Position numbers and translations under genes: made by a program
Origin: Clostridium drakei
Lineage (GTDB): Bacteria; Bacillota; Clostridia; Clostridiales; Clostridiaceae
DNA length: 64,000 nucleotides
Assembly (NCBI RefSeq): GCF_000633595.2
Contig: NZ_JIBU02000013.1
Location: forward strand, 124,001-188,000
Direction: 5' to 3'
The notes under the pieces: generated by a model
Seen by the model: the letters and a program-made list of their open reading frames with translations, nothing else
The model's database searches: none
Told to the model about the DNA's origin: nothing
Part shown: positions 30,034-38,804 of the stretch, piece by piece
How the letters are laid out: each line of letters begins with the position of its first letter
Numbering within the stretch: position 1 is the first letter of the stretch

Positions 30034-32109
30034 TTAGTTTATATCTGAAAATTCCACATTTATTCTATCATTTATGTTTTGTGTTAAAATGGCATATTTA
30101 CTTATATGATTTTCTTTTTTACTAACCTTTTTTAATTTCACTATAAACTCAGTACCTTTACCAACTTCACTTATCACTTCAATTTTTCCATCCATAAGTT
30201 CTATTATTTTTTTTACTAAAGCGAGTCCAACACCACTTCCTTCAGCTCTTCGAGTCAATGAACTATTTAACTGTGAAAATCTATCAAATATAGAATTTAT
30301 TTTATCACTAGGTATACCTATACCAAAATCCTTTACACTTAAATAAAAATATTCTTCTTCATTTTTAAGCGTTACTATAATCTTCTTTCCTTCAGGAGTA
30401 AATTTTATAGCATTGGAAAGAAGATTCAGTAAAATCTTTTCATATTTATCTTTATCTAACCTTACATTAATTTCTTCTTCATCAGTATCAAAAATAAGTT
30501 CTATACCTTTACTTACAGCATAAGAATTAGAAGAGTTTATAATAACCTCACTTACATAGACTGCTTCAAAATCAGTATTATTTAAACTTAAGAAACCTGC
30601 TTCTGCTTTTGATATATCTAATATATTGTTAATAAGTTTTAACAATCTACTGCAATTTTGACTGATTCTAGAAAGTGTTTTATCCATATTTGGAGTTATT
30701 TCTTTATTATAAACATCATAAGCTAACTGTAATGATGAATAAATTATGGTCAATGGAGTCCTTAATTCATGGGAAATTATAGTAAAAAATTCATCCTTTA
30801 ATTTTGTTATTTTTTCAAGTTCAATATTATGATTTACCTCTTCTGTAATATCAGATCCATAAATGTGTATTCTAGTATTGTTATTTTTATTTTTATATGG
30901 TGTGAATTTTATCTTATAAAATCTTTCTTCACCTTTATCATCTTTTACTTTATAATGATTAACAGCATAGGGTTTATTCTTTTTTCCTACATTGTTTAAT
31001 ATTTTATATATATTTTCATTAACACATTCAAAATTTCCTTTTTCACAATCTAGAGCCTTTTCATCAAGCAGAATATGATTATTATACCCAAGTATTTGTT
31101 CATACTTTTTATTTATAAGTCTATAGCTTATACCTGGATAATCTACTACAGCTATAGGTACATCTACAGTATTTACTACATCTTTTATAAAAGCAGCTTG
31201 CTCTTCTGCATTTATTTGGTGAAGTCTCGATTCTGTAACGTCTTTTATTGTCATTATAGTATAGATTATTTCATCCTTTTTATTTAATATGGGTGATATA
31301 TTCAATTCTAGATATTTAATTTCAAAAGTGACTCTATCCTCAATTTTAAATATCATATTTCTCATAGCTTTTTTTACTTTAATATAATCATAAATGGTTT
31401 TTTCAATAGTTTGACCTTCATCATTAATGTAAATTGCTTTATACTTTTTTGAAAATGCGCTTTCATCTATTAATTGTATAACTTTTAAATTTAGTATTTT
31501 AAAAACTGCCTTATTACACAAACTTAATTTTTCATTAGTATCAAAAACCATTATTCCTTCTGAAATATTGTTTATAACATCCTTTAAATGCATAAGATGC
31601 TGCTTTTCTCTATTTCGCAATATTTCTATAATGTCACACTTAGTCTTTAATTCCGTTGACAATTCTAAAAACTTTTTTCTCTCATCCTTAATTTTTGCAT
31701 TATACAAACAATCCTCTACTGTACTTGCAAATATTAGAATTCCACCTTCAACTTTATTTTTTTTTATTAAAGGAAAACATGTTAATGAAATATTTTTAAT
31801 CTCAGAATTGCATTTAACCTTTAAAATTCTATTTTTTGTATTTTCTTGATTCTTTATAGCTCTGTATAATGGATTATCTTTTTTTTCAACTTTTTTATTA
31901 TTTCCCTTAGAAAGTCTATACTTACATGAAGCATCAAAAAAATTTTTAAAATCATTTATTTGATATTTAAGTAGAATATTTTTCCCCTTATCGTTAATAT
32001 AAATTATATCCCCATCTTTATTCGTTACACACAAAAAATCCGGAAATGCTTCTACTAGTTTTTCCGTTAAATTGCTGCCACTGAATATATCATTTATAGA
32101 GTTATTCAT
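30034..32109 (-). CDS. Multi-PAS sensor histidine kinase
   Basis: 691-residue cytoplasmic histidine kinase without clear membrane helices. About four PAS-like domains occupy residues 1-440, starting FPDFLCVTNKDGDIIYINDK and including DINNISEGIMVFDTNEKLS-type segments. HisKA is at about 450-520 with the phospho-acceptor His in FFTIISHELRTPLTI. HATPase_c follows with LSNAIKFTPEGKK (N box), VKDFGIGIP (G1) and RAEGSGVGLALVKKI (G2). No response regulator is adjacent, so it is an orphan kinase. Ligand and partner are unknown. Confidence 0.9.
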   Translation of the reverse strand: MNNSINDIFSGSNLTEKLVEAFPDFLCVTNKDGDIIYINDKGKNILLKYQINDFKNFFDASCKYRLSKGNNKKVEKKDNPLYRAIKNQENTKNRILKVKCNSEIKNISLTCFPLIKKNKVEGGILIFASTVEDCLYNAKIKDERKKFLELSTELKTKCDIIEILRNREKQHLMHLKDVINNISEGIMVFDTNEKLSLCNKAVFKILNLKVIQLIDESAFSKKYKAIYINDEGQTIEKTIYDYIKVKKAMRNMIFKIEDRVTFEIKYLELNISPILNKKDEIIYTIMTIKDVTESRLHQINAEEQAAFIKDVVNTVDVPIAVVDYPGISYRLINKKYEQILGYNNHILLDEKALDCEKGNFECVNENIYKILNNVGKKNKPYAVNHYKVKDDKGEERFYKIKFTPYKNKNNNTRIHIYGSDITEEVNHNIELEKITKLKDEFFTIISHELRTPLTIIYSSLQLAYDVYNKEITPNMDKTLSRISQNCSRLLKLINNILDISKAEAGFLSLNNTDFEAVYVSEVIINSSNSYAVSKGIELIFDTDEEEINVRLDKDKYEKILLNLLSNAIKFTPEGKKIIVTLKNEEEYFYLSVKDFGIGIPSDKINSIFDRFSQLNSSLTRRAEGSGVGLALVKKIIELMDGKIEVISEVGKGTEFIVKLKKVSKKENHISKYAILTQNINDRINVEFSDIN

Positions 32110-32288
32110 TAATAAATTTCCCCCAATTCACAATTATGATAAATTAGATTATATATTTAACATAATTAATTTCTTTATTTACCACAAAGTTCCCCTTATT
32201 GTATTGATCCGATCGCTACCATTGCTAATTTCCCCATGACAAACTCCACCTAAGTCTAAGAATCACTTGATAGTATAGTAGTACATTT

Positions 32289-34076
32289 TCACATAGATAG
32301 CCTAAAATCCTTTACCACCAATTGCAATGACTTGTTCCCCTTAAATTCATTTATTTCTGGTGAAAATATAAAGTCCAATTTCAAATTAGCTATATTGCTT
32401 TGCAAAATTTCTTTAAGTCTTTTCTCCCCATAACTTTCTTCTATGATCTGTTTAAACTTATCTCCACCATCAAAACAAATAGCATCTAATTTCTCAAAGT
32501 TATTTGTATTTCTGCAGAAAAATTTCACTATATTTTTTTCTTTACCAATAAAATATATTCTAAATACATTTATATTTTTTTCTGCAAAATAAGGATGAGA
32601 ATTGCTCTTTCCAAATGGTTCTAATTTTTGAATTTCATTTATTAAATCAAAACTAACTTCATTTAAACTTAATTGTTTATCTATTCTTATTTTAGGTGTT
32701 ATATCATCTTTTGTGAGACAACAATTATCATTTAAAGCGCTCCTAAACTTGTCTATATTTTCTTCTTCTATAGACAATCCTGCCGCTAAAGGATGACCTC
32801 CAAATTTTTTTAACATATCCTTGCATCTTGTAAGCTCATGAAACATATTATATTCTTCAATAGATCTACCTGATCCTTTAGGCGTTTTTTCTCCTTTTGT
32901 AATTACAATAGATGGTACATTATATTTTTCTTTCAATCTTCCTGCAACAATACCGGCTATACTTTCATGAACATCTTTTTTATAAATGACCAAAACTTTA
33001 TCATTTTTCATATCTGAATTTTCAATAGTATCTATAATTTGATTCACACTATCCATAGTCATGTTTTGTCTCTGTACATTTAATTCATGAAGTTTTTTTG
33101 CAAGACATTCAGCTTCTTCATCATCATTACATAAAAGAAGCTTTAAAGCCAATGTAGCACTATCTAATCTTCCTGTAGCATTTATGCATGGTCCTATAAC
33201 AAACCCTATATGATATGAATTTATTTTCTTTTCATCTAAAGCAGTTTCCTTTATAAGTGCTTTTAATCCAATATTCTTAGTTTCGTTCAACATGTCCAAA
33301 CCATTTTTAGCAATAATTCTATTTTCATCTAATAAGTCTACTACATCACATATAGTTCCAATGGCTGCATATTCTATGAATTTGTATGATTTTTTTTCGT
33401 CTATTCCCATTTTGCTATAAAGTACTTGTACAAATTTAAATGCTACTCCAGCACCACATAATGATTTGAAAGGATAATTGCAATCTTCTTGTTTTGGATT
33501 TATTATGGCATCTGCTTCAGGTATAACAAATTTTTTATTTCCATCAGCTTCTTCTGTAAATGGTATATCATGATGATCTGTTATTACCACTGTCATATCA
33601 AGTTCTTTGGCAATTTTTATTTGTTCCAAGGCTGATATACCATTGTCACAAGTTATTATAGTATCGTATCCTTCTTCTTTAAGAGCTTTTATACTTTCAC
33701 TATTTATACCATAACCTTCTGTAACCCTATCTGGTATGTGATATTTTACTTCAGCTCCACATTCTACAAGAGCAGAATATAAAATATATGTACTTATAAT
33801 CCCATCTGCATCATAATCACCATATACCACTATTTTATTTTTTTTCAATATGACATTCTTTATAATATTTGTTCCCTTATCTATATCCTTCATAAGTAGA
33901 GGATCATATAAATACTCCAATGAAGGGTTCATAAACTTCTTTATTTTGTCTTCAGTTTTTACTCCTCTATTTATTAAAATGCATGCTAAAATTTCACTTA
34001 CTCCTAAACTTTTAGCTATATCCTTTGCATCTCCTCTACACCTTTTTAACATCCATTTTTTTTTCAAACTTTCCAC
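32289..34076 (-). CDS. recJ: Single-stranded-DNA exonuclease RecJ
   Basis: 5'-3' exonuclease of recombination and repair. The 595 residues carry the DHH phosphoesterase motifs: VVYGDYDADGI (residues 83-92) for motif I, and the namesake ITDHHD at 166-170. GPCINATGRLDSATLALKLL and the DHHA1 element KKFGGHPLAAGLSIEEENID follow, then the OB-fold end. The length is normal for Firmicute RecJ. Confidence 0.94.
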   Translation of the reverse strand: MESLKKKWMLKRCRGDAKDIAKSLGVSEILACILINRGVKTEDKIKKFMNPSLEYLYDPLLMKDIDKGTNIIKNVILKKNKIVVYGDYDADGIISTYILYSALVECGAEVKYHIPDRVTEGYGINSESIKALKEEGYDTIITCDNGISALEQIKIAKELDMTVVITDHHDIPFTEEADGNKKFVIPEADAIINPKQEDCNYPFKSLCGAGVAFKFVQVLYSKMGIDEKKSYKFIEYAAIGTICDVVDLLDENRIIAKNGLDMLNETKNIGLKALIKETALDEKKINSYHIGFVIGPCINATGRLDSATLALKLLLCNDDEEAECLAKKLHELNVQRQNMTMDSVNQIIDTIENSDMKNDKVLVIYKKDVHESIAGIVAGRLKEKYNVPSIVITKGEKTPKGSGRSIEEYNMFHELTRCKDMLKKFGGHPLAAGLSIEEENIDKFRSALNDNCCLTKDDITPKIRIDKQLSLNEVSFDLINEIQKLEPFGKSNSHPYFAEKNINVFRIYFIGKEKNIVKFFCRNTNNFEKLDAICFDGGDKFKQIIEESYGEKRLKEILQSNIANLKLDFIFSPEINEFKGNKSLQLVVKDFRLSM

Positions 34077-34260
34077 CTCTTTCTTTACTATATTATATTA
34101 TATATTCTAAAGCAGAAAGTTAAAAGTATATATAACTGTTATATTATGCCTTCAGCTTTAATTTCCCACAATATTTTAAGTTAAATACTAACTTTGTTAT
34201 AAAATTCATTAAAATGTACAAAATGTATACTATGATAAAAATTGAAAGAGAGGACTTTAG

Positions 34261-34482
34261 ATGAAAAAGAAATTAACAATCGATGGAATGAGTTGTATGC
34301 ACTGTGTAAATCATGTTTACCAAGCTCTAATGAATATTTCAGAAGTAACTTCTGTAAATATAGACTTGAAAACTCAAATTGCATTTTTAGAAAGTAATAA
34401 ATCTATTGATAATGATGTAATTAAATCTGCTATATCAAATGTTGGATATAAAGTTATTGAAATAGAAAAAATTTATGTTTAA
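34261..34482 (+). CDS. Heavy-metal-associated (HMA) domain protein, CopZ-like
   Basis: 73-residue single HMA fold with the metal site GMSCMHCVNHV (CxxC). It has a good ribosome site (GAGAGGA six bases before ATG). Such proteins shuttle copper or other soft metals to P-type ATPases, but no ATPase or CsoR-type regulator is nearby. It is the only plus-strand gene in the window and runs toward the MutS-like gene, with a structured element between them. Confidence 0.88.
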   Translation: MKKKLTIDGMSCMHCVNHVYQALMNISEVTSVNIDLKTQIAFLESNKSIDNDVIKSAISNVGYKVIEIEKIYV

Positions 34483-34496
34483 AACATCTGAAAGAA

Positions 34497-34633
34497 AATA
34501 ATAAGTCCAAATGCGGCGGATATTTTGTGCCAGGCAATAAGGAAGGTTCCACAGATAGTAAGATAGTAAATCTATCTAATGGTTCTGCCAACGCCGCATG
34601 ACGCAAAATAGACTAGCATATGGACTTATTATT
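34497..34633. repeat. Structured 137-bp element between convergent genes
   Basis: Perfect 13-bp terminal inverted repeats (AATAATAAGTCCA, 34497-34509, with 34621-34633) enclose a more GC-rich core. Inside, ATGCGGCG (34511-34518) is complementary to CGCCGCAT (34592-34599). TATTTTGTG (34521-34529) is complementary, with one G-U, to CGCAAAATA (34602-34610). These two pairs cross each other, as in a pseudoknot or two alternative folds. A further small hairpin (AGATAG/CTATCT, 34561-34577) lies in the middle. It may be a miniature mobile element, a structured RNA or an elaborate two-way terminator; I cannot choose from one copy. Confidence 0.65.
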
Positions 34634-34699
34634 CTTTGAAAATGCTTAAGATAAAATAATAATTTACAAAATCATATAACTATTTTCTTATGAAATTTT

Positions 34700-36388
34700 T
34701 TATTCTGCTTCCCATACTCCATCTTTCAAAAACTTATATGCCTTTTCTTCTGCTTTTTTAACAATAACATCACTATATCCCAAAATGCCTAAAAGCCTTA
34801 TAGCATTTTGTGTATTGGATCTTCCTTGGTGTACTAGATAATCAAATGTTATTTCATTATCTATAATTTTTTCCTCAAAATGATAGTTAGAAAAATATCT
34901 TTCTAATATGTATGTAAGTTCTACATCATGTGTTGCTGCAACACATATACAATTATTTGAAGTTAAATATTTTAAAACCTGTGAAGAAGCTGATATTCTC
35001 TCTACAGTATTAGTTCCTCTAAGAATTTCATCTATAAAACATATAGTAGGTATATTAGAGTTTAATGCATCAATAATTCTTTTTAATGATTTAGTTTCAG
35101 CAATATAATAACTCTCATTATTGAATATATCATCCTTTAAAGCCATAGAAGTATATATTTTAAAATAGCAGCATTTGAATTCTTTAGCTAAACAAGTATA
35201 TATAGTTTGAGCTAAAATAATATTTATAGCCACTGTTTTTAAAAAAGTTGATTTTCCAGAAGCATTAGATCCTGTAATTAAAATAGAATCTGAAACTTTC
35301 ATAGAATTAGATACTTGTTCTTTCATAAGAGGATGATTTATATCCTTAAAAATAATAGTTGCATCTTGTTTACTTAAGCATTTAATTAATTCTGGAGTAA
35401 CGTAGCCTTTAAGCCTTTCTCTGTATGATGCAATAGATATTGAACTATCTATAATACCTACAGCTTCAAATATGATTTTAAATTCTTCACTTTTTTCTAT
35501 AAGAGTATTTGAGATTTTTTCGTAATTAATTAAATCCAAAAGAAAAATTATGCTAATATATTCATTCATAACTCCAACGTCTGTGCCATTATTCCCTAAA
35601 GTAAACGAAGCATTTTTAATACTTTTTATTAGAGTAATAGCTTCCTTTAATTTCTTATTGCAAATTTCTAATTCTTCTAGATTTTCTTTTAAAATTAAAT
35701 CTGCAATTTTAACTATTTGCACTATATACTTAAAGGACTCAATCTTATATTTAATATTATTTTGGTCAATATAATACACAAGCACATTTATAACACAAGC
35801 TACAGAGACTATAAATAAACCAATATATGGATTTAGAAATGTAATGCATATACCTGCTATAGGTAATATTGCTAAAGCTCTGTAAAAATTCAAATTAGAT
35901 TTCCTTTTTTCTCCTTCAGAATTATAAAAATAGTCTGATATAAAACAATTTCTCTTTTTACCTAATTTAGCAAGAATATATTGTATTTTTTTCCTCTCTT
36001 TTTCATGAGTTTGAAAGAATTTTATTAACTTATCCCTATATTTAAGTTTTTCTTCATCATACAAAGGCTCTCTTAAAATATTATACAAGTATTGCTCACC
36101 AGGACTGCTTTCAGTAGTATTTATTTTTTCGAAAATGCTATCCATACTCAAATCATTCCAGGTAATTTCATCAATAAAAAATGCTCCTTTTTCATCTTGT
36201 TTTCTATTGTTGAAGTATTCTGCTATTGTTTTTAAGTCATCACTACTTAGTTTTTCATCTGCATCCTTTCCCCAACAACTCTCTAGCCTCTCCTTAAGCT
36301 TTCTATTTCTCTCTGCATTTAATCCTAAAGAAATTATAGTAGTTAACACCACAATTATTAAAATATAACCTACAATAGCTACCATCAT
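34700..36388 (-). CDS. Membrane-anchored MutS-like ATPase
   Basis: About 562 residues. An N-terminal membrane helix (MVAIVGYILIIVVLTTIISL) and two hydrophobic stretches near residues 170-215 are followed by a helical lever region and a MutS-type ATPase domain. Walker A is ITGSNASGKSTFLKT, Walker B is TICFIDEILRGTNT, and the H-loop is AATHDVEL. There is no mismatch-recognition domain, so it is not a mismatch-repair MutS. Similar membrane MutS-related proteins exist in Firmicutes and Bacteroidetes without known function. I start at the ATG at 36388, just behind AGAGGGGTG. Confidence 0.82.
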   Translation of the reverse strand: MMVAIVGYILIIVVLTTIISLGLNAERNRKLKERLESCWGKDADEKLSSDDLKTIAEYFNNRKQDEKGAFFIDEITWNDLSMDSIFEKINTTESSPGEQYLYNILREPLYDEEKLKYRDKLIKFFQTHEKERKKIQYILAKLGKKRNCFISDYFYNSEGEKRKSNLNFYRALAILPIAGICITFLNPYIGLFIVSVACVINVLVYYIDQNNIKYKIESFKYIVQIVKIADLILKENLEELEICNKKLKEAITLIKSIKNASFTLGNNGTDVGVMNEYISIIFLLDLINYEKISNTLIEKSEEFKIIFEAVGIIDSSISIASYRERLKGYVTPELIKCLSKQDATIIFKDINHPLMKEQVSNSMKVSDSILITGSNASGKSTFLKTVAINIILAQTIYTCLAKEFKCCYFKIYTSMALKDDIFNNESYYIAETKSLKRIIDALNSNIPTICFIDEILRGTNTVERISASSQVLKYLTSNNCICVAATHDVELTYILERYFSNYHFEEKIIDNEITFDYLVHQGRSNTQNAIRLLGILGYSDVIVKKAEEKAYKFLKDGVWEAE

Positions 36389-36504
36389 TTTCACCCCTCT
36401 GAATCCTTACATCATCCCTTGGTAAATATTGTTTCTTAACCCTAATAAAAGGTATTCTAGGTATTTTACTAAAATCCTTCCGCACAATGTAACAAAATTT
36501 AAGA

Positions 36505-36551
36505 ATAAAAAATATTCAAAGTGACTAGAACAATCCATAGTCACTTTGAAT
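36505..36551 (-). terminator. Terminator after the SagB-type nitroreductase
   Basis: ATTCAAAGTGACTA (36514-36527) and TAGTCACTTTGAAT (36538-36551) are a perfect 14-bp stem with a 10-base loop. On the minus strand it is followed by a T-rich run. It lies about 100 bp past the nitroreductase stop. Confidence 0.85.
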
Positions 36552-36653
36552 AGCACTTATTAAAGAAGAAACGTTTAAAATAAATGTAGCAATTTTCTAA
36601 TCTATTATGCAGAATATGAGTTGGAAAAAACTTTTTTTATTTTATAAAGTTTT

Positions 36654-37403
36654 TTATTCTGCCTTACCAACGGCAGCTAAATAAATTGTAAATTCTTCAT
36701 TTCCATCTACATTTATAAGTTTATCAATCTTCTCCTGATCATATGCTGTTACAGCACATACTCCTGCATTTATGCACTCTGCTGATAAATATAAGTTTTC
36801 ACAAACATGACCTGCATCCAAAGCTATTAGTTTAGGAGACGCTATATCATATCTCCATTCCATTCTATATGGAATAGTAGTCCAAATAAAAGTTACTGCA
36901 CTTTTTCCTACGAATCTTTGATTAAATACAACATCATCTAGTTTTTGTTGTAAATCCTCAACAGAAAACAAAAAAGATAACTTATGTTCAAGTGGTAAAT
37001 ATCTATAAATCCCTTTTTCCAAACCTTCAACTTTTGAAACAGCTATATAAGTTTCAAATGAATGTCTAGCTCCAGCTGAAGGCACAGTTCTCAATGTAGC
37101 ATATCCTTTATTAACTATTTTTTTAACTCCTTGTACGCTCCAAAGCAAAAATGATAATTCTTCTAACGACAAAGGTTCATTTGAAAAAACTCTCCTTGTT
37201 TTTCTATGTTTCAACGCTTGAAAAACACTGGTTTCCTCCAAATTTATATCTTGAATGGGTACCAAATCAATTAAAGGAATTGAAGATGGAGAACTTTTCT
37301 GAATTGCTGGTTGAGCCAATTCCTTTTCCTGATCTGTTTTAATATTATCTAATTCCTTAAACACATTAGCTTTTAAAAAATCTTTTAATACTTCTTTATT
37401 CAT
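36654..37403 (-). CDS. SagB/ThcOx-type nitroreductase
   Basis: 249-residue FMN-dependent oxidoreductase of the nitroreductase fold. The family pattern is clear: FQALKHRKTRRVFSNEPLSL near residues 63-82, then LSFLLWSVQGV and RTVPSAGARHSFETYIAV, and a C-terminal GHVCENLYLSAECINAGVCA. In SagB-type clusters these enzymes oxidise azolines in peptides, but no peptide precursor, cyclodehydratase or transporter is nearby. A stand-alone role is more likely. It has its own good promoter (37459-37487) and terminator. Confidence 0.88.
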   Translation of the reverse strand: MNKEVLKDFLKANVFKELDNIKTDQEKELAQPAIQKSSPSSIPLIDLVPIQDINLEETSVFQALKHRKTRRVFSNEPLSLEELSFLLWSVQGVKKIVNKGYATLRTVPSAGARHSFETYIAVSKVEGLEKGIYRYLPLEHKLSFLFSVEDLQQKLDDVVFNQRFVGKSAVTFIWTTIPYRMEWRYDIASPKLIALDAGHVCENLYLSAECINAGVCAVTAYDQEKIDKLINVDGNEEFTIYLAAVGKAE

Positions 37404-37458
37404 AGCAAACCATCTGCCTTTCCAAAAATTTTCTCAAAATTCAAATATATTCACAACT

Positions 37459-37487
37459 ATTATAACATAAAACTCGTATATTGTTAA
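37459..37487 (-). promoter_or_regulatory. Promoter of the SagB-type nitroreductase
   Basis: TTAACA (37482-37487) and an extended -10, TGTTATAAT (core 37459-37464), are 17 bases apart. It lies about 55 bp before the start codon. Confidence 0.7.
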
Positions 37488-37509
37488 AAAATTACTTTAT
37501 TCATATCTC

Positions 37510-38733
37510 TTATTTACTAGTTAGCACTTGAATACTAGGATTATTTAAAACTTTATTTATAACCTCAATTACTTTTTCCTCATTAATATTTTCCAATCCT
37601 TCAACTTCCTTATAAAGTTTTTCTGCATTATCGTACATTATTTCATATGTACTTAATTCTTTACATAATTGAATAGCTCTTTCTAGTTTTAACTGTCTTT
37701 TTAATTTTATGTTTTTACTTAGAATTTTTATTTTTTCTTTACTAAAATAGCCTTTTTTATTTTTTATTTCTCTAATTTTCTTATTAGTTAGATTTATAGC
37801 CTTATCCACATTTTCTGCAGAAGTCCCCATGCTTATAATGAAACTTTTTACTCCTCTTTCATTTTTTATATAACTCTTAACATCATATGCTAATCCATTT
37901 TTAGTTCTTATTTCATCAAATATTAAACTGTTAGTACCTTCTCCAAAGGCTGAATTAAACAAATTTAGAACTCTGCATTCTTCTTCATTTAATTCATCTA
38001 TGGAAAAGAGATATTGTATTTTTGCTCCTTTTATGTCTCCAAGTTTTTCTACAAACACTCCCTCTTTATTCTTCTCTTCAGTTACATTTGCAATTCCATG
38101 AAAACTTTTATTCCATTTACTAAAAAACTTATTCACTACTTTAGATATATATTCTAAATCAAAGGAAGAACATACAGCTATAGAACAATTTTGAGGGCTA
38201 TAATAATTATTATAAAACTCTTTTATTTCCTCCAATGTAATATTTTTTATATCTTCTTCTGTTCCTATTATTCTGTTTTTTATTCTCTTGCTAGAAAAGG
38301 CATTATACAATAAACTATCTTCGCAATACTGATATATATCATCTTTCCACTCTTTAAGTTCTTCTAAAATAATGTTCATTTCCTCTTTAAACCCTTTTTC
38401 AGGAAATGTAGGATTTAAAATTATATCAGAATAAACATCTATTCCTTTTTCAAAATCCTCAGAAAGACAGGTTCCATAATAAATTACATATGAAAAATTA
38501 GTCATAGCATTTTCAAATCCAAATATCTCACTGCATATTTTATTTATTTCCTCTTCATTCCTAGATTTAGTCCCTTTTGATATCATGTGCTCCACTGCAT
38601 GAGCTGTACCTAATTTAAATTTTCCTGTTTCCTCTAGCGCTCCCCCATTAAATGCAATGCAAAAAGAGGATAAATCTCCTTCTCTATGTTCATATATCAA
38701 TTTCATTCCATTCTCTAATGTGATTTTCTTCAT
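37510..38733 (-). CDS. M16 family zinc peptidase
   Basis: 407-residue single-unit M16 (insulinase/processing peptidase) protein. The inverted zinc motif HxxEH is present as GTAHAVEHMISKGTKSRNEE, so the metal site looks active. The C-terminal M16_C domain starts around residue 165 (YYSPQNCSIAVCSS). The length is that of the half-size M16 proteins seen in many clostridia, which may dimerise. No partner gene (such as a radical SAM or precursor peptide) is next to it. Confidence 0.9.
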   Translation of the reverse strand: MKKITLENGMKLIYEHREGDLSSFCIAFNGGALEETGKFKLGTAHAVEHMISKGTKSRNEEEINKICSEIFGFENAMTNFSYVIYYGTCLSEDFEKGIDVYSDIILNPTFPEKGFKEEMNIILEELKEWKDDIYQYCEDSLLYNAFSSKRIKNRIIGTEEDIKNITLEEIKEFYNNYYSPQNCSIAVCSSFDLEYISKVVNKFFSKWNKSFHGIANVTEEKNKEGVFVEKLGDIKGAKIQYLFSIDELNEEECRVLNLFNSAFGEGTNSLIFDEIRTKNGLAYDVKSYIKNERGVKSFIISMGTSAENVDKAINLTNKKIREIKNKKGYFSKEKIKILSKNIKLKRQLKLERAIQLCKELSTYEIMYDNAEKLYKEVEGLENINEEKVIEVINKVLNNPSIQVLTSK

Positions 38734-38769
38734 AATAAAACACCCTTCTTTAAGTATTTCTATTTATAA

Positions 38770-38797
38770 AAATAAAAAGAGAGATATCCTCTCTCTT
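38770..38797 (-). terminator. Terminator after the KimA-like transporter
   Basis: AAAGAGAGA and TCTCTCTTT form a 9-bp stem with a 5-base loop, followed on the minus strand by TTATTTTTA. It lies 8 bp beyond the transporter stop. Confidence 0.75.
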
Positions 38798-38804
38798 TAT
38801 TTTA

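Noticed and set aside
34181-34384. Minus-strand frame opposite the HMA-domain gene
   Set aside because: The plus-strand gene has a clear metal motif and ribosome site; the opposite frame has neither.
34585-34620. tRNA-like GGTTC segment in the structured element
   Set aside because: No acceptor stem or anticodon arm can be fitted around it.
36654-38733. Peptide-modification cluster from the adjacent SagB-type nitroreductase and M16 peptidase
   Set aside because: Each has its own spacing and signals, and no precursor peptide, cyclodehydratase, radical SAM or transporter lies beside them.
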